A stretch of 64,000 nt of DNA from NCBI GenBank assembly GCA_002477825.1, contig DLKT01000014.1:1818-65817 (forward strand), read 5' to 3'. Each line of letters starts with the position of its first letter. The stretch's first letter is position 1. This DNA comes from Caryophanales bacterium UBA7581 (GTDB lineage Bacteria > Bacillota_I > Bacilli_A > RFN20 > CAG-826). Shown piece by piece: positions 9,219-17,980 of the stretch. The position numbers and the translations under genes are program-made. A model generated the notes under the pieces. The model saw only the letters and a program-made list of their open reading frames with translations, made no database searches and was not told where the DNA came from.

Positions 9219-9941
9219 TTATTCTCCTTTCAAAATTCTTGTTCCAATGCGTTCTCCTCTAACTACACGTTTGAAGTTTTCGGAATTTTGCATATTGAAT
9301 ACGACAATTTCAATACCGCTTTGCATACATAAGCTTACCGCCGTTAAATCCATAACTTTAAGTTCTTTCGCCAACATTTCTTTATAAGTAATTTCAGAAA
9401 TAAACTCTGCTTTTGGATCAACATTGGGGTCAGCGGTATAGACACCATCTACTCCATTTTTCGCCATTAAGACGGCTTCTGCACCGATTTCCATTGCACG
9501 AAGTGAAGCAGTTGTGTCTGTGGTAAAGAAGGGATTTCCCGTGCCCCCTGCAAAAATAACCACTCTACCTTTTTCTAAATGGCGAATTGCACGACGACGA
9601 ATATAAGGTTCGCAAACCGCTTTGACTTCAATAGAACTTAATACGCGGCATTGCATTCCATCATTTTCTAAAGCAGATTGAAGAGCTAAAGAATTAATAA
9701 TGGTTCCTAACATTCCCATATAATCAGCGGTTGTTCTTTCAATGCCAATCATATCGGCAAGTTTACCTCTCCAGATATTACCAGCACCAATAACAATCGA
9801 TACTTCGACGCCTTCTTCTTTCATGCTTTTAATCGCATGTGCAATTTTGCTTAAGGCTTCGGCATCTAATATCATATGATTTTTCTTATCTTGTAATGCT
9901 TCTCCACTTAGTTTTAATAGTACTCTTTTATAGGGCTTCAT
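9219..9941 (-). CDS. pyrH: UMP kinase
   Basis: Phosphorylates UMP to UDP; bacterial hexameric amino-acid-kinase fold. The 240-aa product shows the N-terminal VLLKLSGEAL motif, the VIGAGNIWRG glycine loop, the AGGTGNPFFTTDT nucleotide-binding segment and DGVYTADPN. AAAGGAGG lies 6 bases upstream of the ATG and directly abuts the U-tract of the tsf terminator, so translation of pyrH depends on readthrough of that terminator. Confidence 0.97.
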   Translation of the reverse strand: MKPYKRVLLKLSGEALQDKKNHMILDAEALSKIAHAIKSMKEEGVEVSIVIGAGNIWRGKLADMIGIERTTADYMGMLGTIINSLALQSALENDGMQCRVLSSIEVKAVCEPYIRRRAIRHLEKGRVVIFAGGTGNPFFTTDTTASLRAMEIGAEAVLMAKNGVDGVYTADPNVDPKAEFISEITYKEMLAKELKVMDLTAVSLCMQSGIEIVVFNMQNSENFKRVVRGERIGTRILKGE

Positions 9942-9954
9942 GGGCTTCCTCCTT

Positions 9955-9980
9955 TAAAAAAAGAACACTCAAAAGAGTGC
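9955..9980 (-). terminator. Intercistronic terminator between tsf and pyrH
   Basis: On the minus strand GCACTC, a TTTT loop and GAGTGT form a 6-bp stem followed by CTTTTTTT. It is placed between tsf and pyrH, where it would cut pyrH-frr expression relative to rpsB-tsf. Confidence 0.75.
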
Positions 9981-9983
9981 CCC

Positions 9984-10865
9984 TTATTTTGCTTGGTTCA
10001 TGACTTCTTCAACGAAGTTATCTTGACGTTTTTCAATACCTTCACCAACGCCATAACGAACGAAATGAACGATGTGGAAGTTATGTTGTTTTAAATAATT
10101 GCCAACAGTTAAAGAATCATCCATTAAGTACTCTTGATCAGCAAGAACGGATTCGGAGAAGATTTTATTCACTTTTCCTTCAACAATTTTCTTTAAAGCG
10201 GCTTCTGGTTTACCCGCTAAACGTGGGTCATTTTTGGAGACTTCCATTTGAACTTCCATTTCATGAGCAAGGACGTCAGCAGGAATATCTTCTTTGGTTA
10301 AATATAATGGCTTGTTGGCTGCGATGTGGATGGATAAATCCTTAGCAACGGCAGCATCATCTTCCGCTAATAAAACGATAGCAGAGACTTTTCCGCCCAT
10401 GTGGATATAGTAACCAAAAGATTGACCTTCGGCTTTGTGTAAAATTTCGAAACGACGTAAGTCGAGTTTTTCACCGATTTTAACGGTAGCGTCTGTGAAT
10501 AAATCTTTGACGATTTCTTTAGCGCAGTTAATGCAACCTGGTTCTTCTTTTAAAAGAAGTTCAGCGACATCATTGACTAATTGCTTAAAGGCATCACCTT
10601 TAGCAACGAAGTCGGTTTCACAGTTAATTTCTAAAATAATGGCTTTATCACCTTCTGGTGTCACTTTTACTACGGTTAATCCTTCAGCAGCAATACGTGT
10701 GGCGGATTTCTTAGCAGCTTTAGCAATACCTTTTTCTCTTAACCAGTCACAAGCTTTATCTAAGTCCATATTGGATTCTTCTAAAGCTTTTTTGCAGTCC
10801 ATCATACCAGCGCCGGTACGTTCTCTTAAAATTTTAATTGCTTCAATCATTGTAGGTGCAGCCAT
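9984..10865 (-). CDS. tsf: Elongation factor Ts
   Basis: Nucleotide exchange factor for EF-Tu. The 293-aa product has the N-terminal UBA-like domain with the signature LRERTGAGMMDCKKALEE (residues about 12-29) and the CETDFVAK motif that contacts the EF-Tu GTPase domain, followed by the core repeats. It starts 6 bases after rpsB in the universal rpsB-tsf pair. The region around 10555 is ordinary coding sequence. Confidence 0.97.
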   Translation of the reverse strand: MAAPTMIEAIKILRERTGAGMMDCKKALEESNMDLDKACDWLREKGIAKAAKKSATRIAAEGLTVVKVTPEGDKAIILEINCETDFVAKGDAFKQLVNDVAELLLKEEPGCINCAKEIVKDLFTDATVKIGEKLDLRRFEILHKAEGQSFGYYIHMGGKVSAIVLLAEDDAAVAKDLSIHIAANKPLYLTKEDIPADVLAHEMEVQMEVSKNDPRLAGKPEAALKKIVEGKVNKIFSESVLADQEYLMDDSLTVGNYLKQHNFHIVHFVRYGVGEGIEKRQDNFVEEVMNQAK

Positions 10866-10871
10866 GGTTCA

Positions 10872-11870
10872 TTACTCCTTTTTTTCTTCAACAGTTGTGG
10901 TGGTTTCAGCGGATTTGTCTTCTGCTTTTGGAGCAGGTTTTCTGCCGGTGCGTTTTCCTTGACGTCTTTCGCCACCATTAGCTTCTTTTTCTTCTCTAGC
11001 TTTTTGGGCTGCTGCTCTCTTTTCAGCATCAGCTTTATCAACGGCTTGAATTGCATCTGTCATTGTGACATCGCCTTCGCCTTCATCTTTGGTGTAAGCA
11101 ACTAAAGTTTGTCCACCTTTAGATTCGACAACAGCATCGGCCATGACCGCTAAAATTAAACGGACGGAACGAATGGCATCGTCGTTAGCTGGAATGGCAT
11201 AATCAACTTCATCTGGATCACAGTTGGTATCAACAATACCGAACACTGGGATACCTAATTTATGAGCTTCAGCAACAGCGTTGTGTTCAATGCGTGGATC
11301 AATGACAAAGATAGCATTTGGAATCTTACGCATTTCTTTAATACCCTCTAAGTTACGGGTTAATTTTTCTTTTTCTTTACGAAGTAAGGCTACTTCTTTC
11401 TTTGGAAGGACATCGAATTCTCCATCTTCTTCCATTTTTTCTAAGCTCTTTAAATAGCGAATACGTGTTTGAATGGTCTTAAAGTTAGTTAAGGTACCGC
11501 CTAACCAACGAGCGGTGATAAAGAATGAACCAGAACGAAGGGCTTCTTCTTTCACTGCGTCTTGGCATTGTTTTTTAGTACCAACGAAAAGTACTTTTCC
11601 GCCTTCATCAACGATAGCTTTTAAAGCTTTATAAGCGGTATCAATCATAGCGGCAGTCTTTTGTAAGTCAATAATGTATACGCCGTTACGAGCACCATAG
11701 ATGTATTTGCCCATTTTTGGGTTCCATCTTCTGGTTTGATGTCCAAAGTGAACACCGGCTTCTAATAATTTTTTCATGGTGATGACAGGTGCATCTGGAT
11801 CATGCATGACTGTTTCCATGACATTTTCGGTTGCTTCTTCTAAAGCAACTTCCTTTTGTTCTTCTTCCAT
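10872..11870 (-). CDS. rpsB: Ribosomal protein S2, with N- and C-terminal extensions
   Basis: 30S protein S2. The core is standard (LLEAGVHFGHQTRRWNPKM, then GGTLTNFKT and IFVIDPR motifs). The 332-aa length well exceeds the usual 230-260. About 30 acidic residues precede the core (the ATG at 11870 has AGGAGG 8 bases upstream, so this start is well supported). Roughly 75 residues follow it, low in complexity and rich in Lys, Glu, Ala and Thr. Extended S2 tails occur in some Bacilli and Mollicutes; their role is not known to me. Confidence 0.96.
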   Translation of the reverse strand: MEEEQKEVALEEATENVMETVMHDPDAPVITMKKLLEAGVHFGHQTRRWNPKMGKYIYGARNGVYIIDLQKTAAMIDTAYKALKAIVDEGGKVLFVGTKKQCQDAVKEEALRSGSFFITARWLGGTLTNFKTIQTRIRYLKSLEKMEEDGEFDVLPKKEVALLRKEKEKLTRNLEGIKEMRKIPNAIFVIDPRIEHNAVAEAHKLGIPVFGIVDTNCDPDEVDYAIPANDDAIRSVRLILAVMADAVVESKGGQTLVAYTKDEGEGDVTMTDAIQAVDKADAEKRAAAQKAREEKEANGGERRQGKRTGRKPAPKAEDKSAETTTTVEEKKE

Positions 11871-12031
11871 GAGAACTTCCTCCTATTTTGTTTTCCCTCC
11901 ATTACTTCGAACAATTACCCCCTATAAAAACGCCCTTGCGCAAAGGGAACCGATAATTGAATCCATAATGTGTGTAGTCTCTTTTTTTCAAGAGCCTACT
12001 TATTCTATCATGGATAGCAAAGGAAAATCAA
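11871..12031 (-). promoter_or_regulatory. rpsB-tsf promoter and structured leader
   Basis: On the minus strand TTGATT (12026-12031) and TAGAAT (12002-12007) are separated by 18 bp. The resulting leader of about 120 nt carries a hairpin of the type AGxCTCTT / AAGAGxCT near 11975-11997, and the palindrome CCCTTTGCGCAAGGG at 11932-11946. Its position suits S2 autoregulation, but I do not recognise a catalogued leader family in it. Confidence 0.6.
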
Positions 12032-12073
12032 TATTTATTTATTATATAAATAGTTTATATAGTATTCGACACT

Positions 12074-12985
12074 TTATCCTTTTTTATGCGCTCTTGGATG
12101 CGCGTTAAAATAGGTCGTTTGCATCTTCTCCATGCTTACGTGTGTATAGATTTGGGTGGTTGATAAAGAAGCGTGTCCTAAAAGTTCTTGAATGACTCTT
12201 AAATCTGCGCCATTATCTAATAAATGCGTAGCAAAAGTATGCCGCATTTTATGCGGGTAAAGTGAAAGATACACGCCGGTCTTTCTTTCAATCTCTTTTA
12301 AAATAAATTCCAATCCCCGGGTAGTTAATGCTTTTCCTTGGTCATTTAAAAAGAAAGTATCCGGTAATGTTTCGTCGTGATTCTTTTTTAATAAAGTCGG
12401 GCGTAATTCTTTTTGGTAACGGACCATTGCGTCTTTTGCGGTCACGGAAAAAGGAATGATTCTTTCTTTATTCCCTTTACCTACAATGCGTAAACAACGA
12501 TTTCCATAGTCAATATTAAAAATTTCTAAAGTGCAAATTTCAAAAGCCCGCATGCCCGAAGCATACAGTAATTCTAGAATGGCTTGATCACGAATCATCA
12601 AATGATCCGTTCTTAAAGCATTTTGCGCTAATAACTTCTCGACTTCTTCATAATAAAGAAATTCCGGTAATCTTTTATCTACTTTTGGCGAAGTAATCGT
12701 AAGAAAAGGATTCATTTTTACGTACTCGCGGTCCACTAAAAATTTAAAGAAATGGCGTAAAGCGCTCAGTTTTCTTTTAATGGATCTTTTGGAAATCCCA
12801 TGCATCATTTGAATGGTCAAAAAGTCACGAATATCCGTATTTTTTACCTCTAAAATATTTTTATCCATGTCTTCTAAAAATTTTAAATATTCTTCTATAT
12901 CTCGAACATAAGCATCTTTTGTGTGCGTAGAATAATTTCTTTCTAACAAAAGATAGTCTTGAAAAAGTTTCACTAAATCATTCAT
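12074..12985 (-). CDS. xerC: Tyrosine recombinase XerC
   Basis: Chromosome-dimer-resolving recombinase. Numbered on the longer 305-aa ORF, the catalytic set is complete: R148 (SGMRAFE), K172 (GKGNKER), H247 and R250 (PHKMRH), H273 (LGHAS) and Y282 (IYTH). The N-terminal SAM-like core-binding domain covers residues 1-100. Two ATGs exist (12991, 12985); the second is better placed from GGTGGG (9 bases) and is preferred. It overlaps trmFO by 8 bases. codY and clpQY, which follow in Bacillus, are missing, and rpsB comes next. Confidence 0.94.
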   Translation of the reverse strand: MNDLVKLFQDYLLLERNYSTHTKDAYVRDIEEYLKFLEDMDKNILEVKNTDIRDFLTIQMMHGISKRSIKRKLSALRHFFKFLVDREYVKMNPFLTITSPKVDKRLPEFLYYEEVEKLLAQNALRTDHLMIRDQAILELLYASGMRAFEICTLEIFNIDYGNRCLRIVGKGNKERIIPFSVTAKDAMVRYQKELRPTLLKKNHDETLPDTFFLNDQGKALTTRGLEFILKEIERKTGVYLSLYPHKMRHTFATHLLDNGADLRVIQELLGHASLSTTQIYTHVSMEKMQTTYFNAHPRAHKKG

Positions 12986-14267
12986 GGACATGGTCCCACC
13001 ATTCTTTTAAAGAAGCAAGGGAGCGGTCTGCTACCGCTAAACGATCTTTTGAAACTTGATACATAATGCCATAATTCGCGTTCATCGGTGAAAAATGTTT
13101 CACTGCCGCATGCGTAATATAAAATACCAAAGAGCCTAACATGGTGGTTTGTGGAATGATTTCAACATGGCCTTTTTTTAATTTTTGATCAATATAAATA
13201 GCTGCTAATAAACCAGTAGCGGCACTTTCAACATAACCTTCTACGCCAGAAAGTTGTCCAGCCACATAAACATTTTCATCTTGCTTTAGTGTCAAGTTTT
13301 CGTTTAAACAAGCCGGGGCGCATAAATAGGTATTTCGATGCATCAATCCATAACGAACAAACGTAGCGTTCTCTAATCCTGGTATCATAGAAAACACTCT
13401 TTTTTGTTCCGCATAGGTTAAATTGGTTTGAAAACCAACAATGTTATATAAACTGGCGGAAACGTTATCTTGACGTAGTTGCACGACCGCATAAGGACGA
13501 TCTTCTGGTGTTCTTCTTAACCCCATTGGTTTTAAAGGTCCATAACGAAGCGTCTTTTCTCCTCTTTTAGCAATGGCTTCAATGGGCATACAGGCTTCAA
13601 AATAATTCACGCGATCAAAGTCGTGAAGTGGAGCCAATTCCGCATGAACTAAAGCATCGTAAAAACGTTCATATTCTTCTTTGTTCATCGCACAATTAAT
13701 ATACGAATCATCCCCTTGTTCATAACGGGATTTATAATAAGCCTTGGTAAAGTCAATAGAATCTTTTTCAACAATCGGTGAACACGCGTCAAAAAAAGAA
13801 AGCGTTTCTGTACCGATTTTTTCTTGAAGAGCTTTCGTTAAGCTTGAAGAAGTTAAAGGTCCAGAAGCTAAAATTACGATTCCTTCTGGGATTTCTTTCA
13901 CTTCTTCTTCAACAATTTGAATATTGGGATGCGATCGAATTTTCTCCGTAATGGTTGAAGCAAAAAGCGTACGATCAACGGATAAGGCTTGACCAGAAGG
14001 GACTTTAGCAGCTTCAGCCGCTTCCATCGTTAAAGAACCCATGTGACGCATTTCTTCTTTTAATAAGCCACAAGCATTTTCTAAGCGATTGGATTTTAAA
14101 GAATTGGAGCAAACAAGTTCTCCAAATAAAGAAGTATGATGAGCGGGTGTCATTTTTGTTGGGCGCATTTCATAAAGCACGACTTGATAGCCTTGATTCG
14201 CTAAATAATAAGCAGCTTCTGAACCCGCAAGTCCCGCGCCAATAATTTGTATTTTTTCCATGCTCAT
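12978..14267 (-). CDS. trmFO: Methylenetetrahydrofolate-tRNA-(uracil-5)-methyltransferase TrmFO
   Basis: Folate- and FAD-dependent enzyme that makes m5U54 in the T loop of tRNAs. The N-terminal FAD motif IIGAGLAGSEAAYYLA, the LYEMRPTKMTPAHHT segment, the catalytic cysteine region (LVCSNSLKSN) and GLRRTPEDRPYAVVQLRQ are all present. The 429-aa length is close to the norm. Preceded by an extended -10 promoter and the topA terminator; it overlaps xerC downstream. Confidence 0.96.
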   Translation of the reverse strand: MSMEKIQIIGAGLAGSEAAYYLANQGYQVVLYEMRPTKMTPAHHTSLFGELVCSNSLKSNRLENACGLLKEEMRHMGSLTMEAAEAAKVPSGQALSVDRTLFASTITEKIRSHPNIQIVEEEVKEIPEGIVILASGPLTSSSLTKALQEKIGTETLSFFDACSPIVEKDSIDFTKAYYKSRYEQGDDSYINCAMNKEEYERFYDALVHAELAPLHDFDRVNYFEACMPIEAIAKRGEKTLRYGPLKPMGLRRTPEDRPYAVVQLRQDNVSASLYNIVGFQTNLTYAEQKRVFSMIPGLENATFVRYGLMHRNTYLCAPACLNENLTLKQDENVYVAGQLSGVEGYVESAATGLLAAIYIDQKLKKGHVEIIPQTTMLGSLVFYITHAAVKHFSPMNANYGIMYQVSKDRLAVADRSLASLKEWWDHVHE

Positions 14268-14284
14268 TCCTTCTTTCTTTTCTC

Positions 14285-14293
14285 AGTATAGCA
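14285..14293 (-). promoter_or_regulatory. Extended -10 promoter for trmFO-xerC
   Basis: Minus-strand TGCTATACT (the TGnTATAAT extended -10 type) lies about 18 bases upstream of the trmFO ATG and just after the topA terminator. No convincing -35 is present, as is allowed for extended -10 promoters. Confidence 0.5.
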
Positions 14294-14316
14294 TAAAAAA
14301 ACGGGGTTTACCCGTT
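14294..14316 (-). terminator. Terminator overlapping the topA stop codon
   Basis: AACGGG, a 5-nt loop and CCCGTT with a following TTTTTTT on the minus strand. The topA TAA lies in the loop. Confidence 0.85.
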
Positions 14317-16419
14317 TTCTTTTTCATCTTTTGGTTCGTATTTTTCAATATGCTTACAGCGTGGATAATTGGAGCATCCTAGGAAAGGACTTCTTCCTCT
14401 TACCCCTGGTTTTAAAATCAAATCTCCACCACAATCAGGGCATTTTTTAATAACGATTCTTTCTTTCGGTTCCGCCCCTTTAATGTAATGACAATGAGGA
14501 TAATTGCTACAAGCTTCAAAAACCTCACCTTTTTTGTTTTTACGGTATACCATTTCATGTCCACATTTTGGACAAAGTTCGCCTGTTGGTTTCGGTGCTT
14601 CTTTTTTCTCCACGACTTTATATTTGCACTTTGGATAATTACTACAGGCAATAAAATCACCATAGGCGCCATGTTTTTTTACTAAAGCCGAGCCACATTC
14701 TGGGCAAGTACCATATGTTTCTTCAGGAATAGGAATGGTATAATCTCCATCCACTGCCGCTTCATAAATCGGCATAAATAAATCGTAGAAAGATTTTAAT
14801 AGATGTAACCTGGTTTCTTTATGACGCATTACACTATCGAGATCTTCTTCCATTTCCGCGGTAAAGGTTGTATTGATTAAACGTAAGAAATACTTATCTA
14901 AGTAATCCGCCGTAATTTTACCTTCACGGGTTGGAATTAAATATCCAGATTCGCTTTCTACATATTTTCTCTTAAGAAGAATTTGAATCGTAGAAGCATA
15001 AGTAGAAGGTCTACCAATACCTAATTCTTCCATGAGTTTAACAACTTTTGCTTCCGAATAATGCGCTGGCGCTTTGGTAAAATGTTGTTCTTTGGTCATT
15101 TCTTTTACGTCGTAAGTTGCGCCTTCTTCCACTTTAGGAAGGGTATTTGTTTTTTCTTCATCTTCGGCACTTCGATAGATTTTTTCATAACCATCGAAGA
15201 CTAAGGTTTCGCCTTCCGCTTTAAAAACGTAATTCTTTACGTTCATTAAAATGGTGGTGACTTCGTATTCACTCGCTTTCATTAAAGAAGCAAGGGTACG
15301 ATAATAAATCATTTTATATAATTGATATTCATCACGAGATAAATATTCTTTCATCATTTCTGGTGTGCGCTTTAAAGAAGTTGGACGAATAGCTTCGTGA
15401 GCATCTTGTACTTGTCCTTTTTGTTTAGCAATATGAACTTTTCCTAAATAGGCTTCGCCATAATTTTCAAGAATATATTTCTCTGCTGATTCCACGAATT
15501 GTAAAGAAAGACGAGCGGAATCCGTTCTCATATAAGTAATTAAACCGGTAATTTCATCGCCAATGGTTTTACCTTCATAAAGCTTTTGGGCGATGGAGGC
15601 GGTCTTCTTCGTTGAGAATTTATAACGATTGAAAGCTTCTTGTTGTAAAGTGGAAGTAATAAAAGGAGCCTTGGGTTCTTTTTTCTTAGTCTTTTTAATC
15701 ACACTATCCACTTTAAAAGCACTCGGTAATTCATCTAAAATGCTTTGTGCTTCTTGTTCATTATGAATTTGTGGTTGCTTTCCATCGATTTTATCTAGTT
15801 TAATAGGAAGCTCTTTTTTCATTACGGATAAAGCACCTTGAATGGTCCAATATTCTTCAGGAACAAAGGCTTCAATTTCTTTTTCGTGATCCACGATTAA
15901 TTTTAAAGCAGCGGATTGAACACGGCCCGCTGATTCCATTTTAATCTTTTTCTTTAAAAGGCCCGTTAATTTAAAGCCCATGATACGATCAAGAATTCTA
16001 CGACATTCTTGCGATTCCACTAAATCCATATTAATGGTTCGAGGATGTTCAATCGCATTTTGAATGGCTGGACGAGTAATTTCATGAAATTCTAGTCTTT
16101 TGGTTTGGTCGACAGGTAAATGTAAAACTTCGGCTAAATGCCAGGCAATCGCTTCCCCTTCACGGTCAGGGTCGGTAGCGAGTAAAACTTCTGAAGCTTT
16201 TTGCGCTTCTTTTTCTAATGAGGTAATAATTTTTGCTTTGGTTTTATCTTCAATGTAATGAGGGGCAAAATCGTGTTCGATATCAACACCTAACCCTCCT
16301 TTACCGGTAGTGGCTAAATCGCGGATATGTCCATACGACGCCATAACCTTATAATCATTACCTAAATACTTTCCAATGGTTTTACATTTGGCTGGTGACT
16401 CAACTATGACTAGCTTCAT
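14308..16419 (-). CDS. topA: DNA topoisomerase I
   Basis: Type IA topoisomerase relaxing negative supercoils. The 703-aa product opens with the TOPRIM domain (MKLVIVESPAKCKTIGKYLG start, DPDREGEAIAWH metal site). The active-site tyrosine is in GLITYMRTDSARLS near residue 298. The C terminus carries three four-cysteine zinc ribbons of the CPxCG...CSNYPxC type. It lies in the usual dprA-topA-trmFO order and has its own promoter. Confidence 0.97.
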   Translation of the reverse strand: MKLVIVESPAKCKTIGKYLGNDYKVMASYGHIRDLATTGKGGLGVDIEHDFAPHYIEDKTKAKIITSLEKEAQKASEVLLATDPDREGEAIAWHLAEVLHLPVDQTKRLEFHEITRPAIQNAIEHPRTINMDLVESQECRRILDRIMGFKLTGLLKKKIKMESAGRVQSAALKLIVDHEKEIEAFVPEEYWTIQGALSVMKKELPIKLDKIDGKQPQIHNEQEAQSILDELPSAFKVDSVIKKTKKKEPKAPFITSTLQQEAFNRYKFSTKKTASIAQKLYEGKTIGDEITGLITYMRTDSARLSLQFVESAEKYILENYGEAYLGKVHIAKQKGQVQDAHEAIRPTSLKRTPEMMKEYLSRDEYQLYKMIYYRTLASLMKASEYEVTTILMNVKNYVFKAEGETLVFDGYEKIYRSAEDEEKTNTLPKVEEGATYDVKEMTKEQHFTKAPAHYSEAKVVKLMEELGIGRPSTYASTIQILLKRKYVESESGYLIPTREGKITADYLDKYFLRLINTTFTAEMEEDLDSVMRHKETRLHLLKSFYDLFMPIYEAAVDGDYTIPIPEETYGTCPECGSALVKKHGAYGDFIACSNYPKCKYKVVEKKEAPKPTGELCPKCGHEMVYRKNKKGEVFEACSNYPHCHYIKGAEPKERIVIKKCPDCGGDLILKPGVRGRSPFLGCSNYPRCKHIEKYEPKDEKENG

Positions 16420-16442
16420 AGAATCACTCCTTTCAGCATTTC

Positions 16443-16471
16443 ATTATTATGCGTTCAATTTCTAATGTCAA
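16443..16471 (-). promoter_or_regulatory. topA promoter
   Basis: TTGACA (16466-16471) and AATAAT (16443-16448) separated by 17 bp on the minus strand, upstream of GAAAGGAG and the topA ATG. Confidence 0.65.
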
Positions 16472-16524
16472 TAACGCTTTTTTATTCCTTATATATTTAT
16501 TTAAATAAATTAAATAAAAATTTT

Positions 16525-17310
16525 TTACTCCAATTTGAATTCTTCTAATATGTCTTGACCTTTCTCTATTAAAATGGCGCCTTCACGAATTAAACGATTG
16601 GTATAATGATGTTCATTAAAAATGGAATGCGGGATACATAGGATGTCTTTTCCAAATTCTAATGCCGCTTGAATGGTATACGCTGTCCCTGATTTTTCTG
16701 AAGCTTCTACTACTAAAGTCGCTTTGGATAAAGCGGCAATTAAACGATTACGCGTGGGAAAATGATATTGATTCGGCGCGGTGTCTAAAGGATATTCACT
16801 GATTAACAATCCGTTTTCCTTTATATAATCATAGATTTTTTGATTTTCTTTCGGATAACATAGGTCAATTCCACTTCCTAAGATAGCAATCGTTGGCGCT
16901 TTAGTTTCTATAGCTGTAAGATGCGCAGTTGCATCAATTCCTTTGGCTAATCCAGAAACGATAACGAGTTGCGCTTGTAACTCTTGAATTACTTTCTTCA
17001 CCGACTTTTTCCCATATTCCGTACATTTTCTTGATCCTACCACCGCAAGACGAGGTAAACGAAGTAAATCATAATTTCCATAATAAAATAATATAAATGG
17101 CGGTTTATAAATCTTCTTTAAGTCTTCTGGGTAATCATCATCAATAATCGTTACATAATTAGCGTGATTAACTGAAATTACTCTTTGTAGTTCTTCTTCA
17201 TCAATATATTCTTTCTTTTCTAACGCTTTTAAAATGCTTTCCCATTCTCCATGATGCTTTATCGCTAAATAAAGTAAAACTTCTCTTCCTCTTCCTTTTC
17301 CTGTACTCAT
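16525..17310 (-). CDS. dprA: DNA-protecting protein DprA
   Basis: Rossmann-like ssDNA-binding protein that loads RecA during natural transformation; it is also kept in many non-competent species. Motifs GSRKCTEYGKKS, SGLAKGIDATAH, LGSGIDLCYPKEN, FPTRNRLIAALS and VVEASEKSGT are in family order. The ORF begins at 17364 within rnhB, but the ATG at 17310 has AGGAG 7 bases upstream and gives a sensible 261-aa protein; the extra N-terminal residues are lysine- and phenylalanine-rich and look untranslated. It sits after the rnhB terminator, so expression may come by readthrough. Confidence 0.95.
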   Translation of the reverse strand: MSTGKGRGREVLLYLAIKHHGEWESILKALEKKEYIDEEELQRVISVNHANYVTIIDDDYPEDLKKIYKPPFILFYYGNYDLLRLPRLAVVGSRKCTEYGKKSVKKVIQELQAQLVIVSGLAKGIDATAHLTAIETKAPTIAILGSGIDLCYPKENQKIYDYIKENGLLISEYPLDTAPNQYHFPTRNRLIAALSKATLVVEASEKSGTAYTIQAALEFGKDILCIPHSIFNEHHYTNRLIREGAILIEKGQDILEEFKLE

Positions 17311-17345
17311 ATTTTTTCTCCTTTTCTTTTTTAATACGAAGAAAA

Positions 17346-17371
17346 GAAAAAAATCCCTAATCAAATAGGGA
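17346..17371 (-). terminator. Terminator overlapping the rnhB 3' end
   Basis: TCCCTA, a 6-nt loop and TAGGGA followed by TTTTTTTC on the minus strand. The rnhB TAG is part of the stem. Confidence 0.8.
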
Positions 17372-17980
17372 TAATTGTTCGTTCATCGCTTTTTGTACAG
17401 GTCCATAAGTATAACGATGTATACCGGGAATCGGTCCATATTTATCTAAAGCAAGAAGATGCTCTTTGGTACCATAACCTTTATGGTGCTTAAAGCCATA
17501 CTGCGGATATAGTTCATCTAAGGATTCCATCATTTCGTCTCTTGTTACTTTCGCAATGATAGAGGCTGCGGCAATACATTGCGCTTTCGCATCACCTTTA
17601 ATAATGTCGATAACCGGAACATCATAGCCAAATAAAGGCATTGCATCCGTCAAGACCAAATCAAATTGATGGGCCATATTTTCAATGGCCATATTCATCG
17701 CCAGGCGACTAGCTTGATAAATATTAATTTCATCAATCTTTTCCGCGCTTACGATGCCAATTCCAAAGGCAATCGCGTGATTTTCAATTTCATCTAATAA
17801 CGCTCTTCTTTTTTTATCGGTTAATTTTTTTGAATCATTAATATCTTCATTATGATAATCACTAGGAAGAATACAGGCAGCTGCAACCACTGGACCCGCT
17901 AAAGGGCCACGACCTGCTTCATCACAGCCAACAATGAGGTGATAGCCTTGTTCAAAAAATTCTTTTTCGTACGTTAACAT
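17357..17980 (-). CDS. rnhB: Ribonuclease HII
   Basis: Removes RNA from RNA-DNA hybrids, including single misincorporated ribonucleotides. The 207-aa product has the metal-binding D-E pair in VGCDEAGRGPLAGPVVAAA (D20, E21), the VLTDAMP acidic residue, and the ASIIAKVTRDEMM motif. It overlaps rbgA by 7 bases; the GAGGGA ribosome-binding site lies inside rbgA. Confidence 0.96.
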   Translation of the reverse strand: MLTYEKEFFEQGYHLIVGCDEAGRGPLAGPVVAAACILPSDYHNEDINDSKKLTDKKRRALLDEIENHAIAFGIGIVSAEKIDEINIYQASRLAMNMAIENMAHQFDLVLTDAMPLFGYDVPVIDIIKGDAKAQCIAAASIIAKVTRDEMMESLDELYPQYGFKHHKGYGTKEHLLALDKYGPIPGIHRYTYGPVQKAMNEQLSLFD

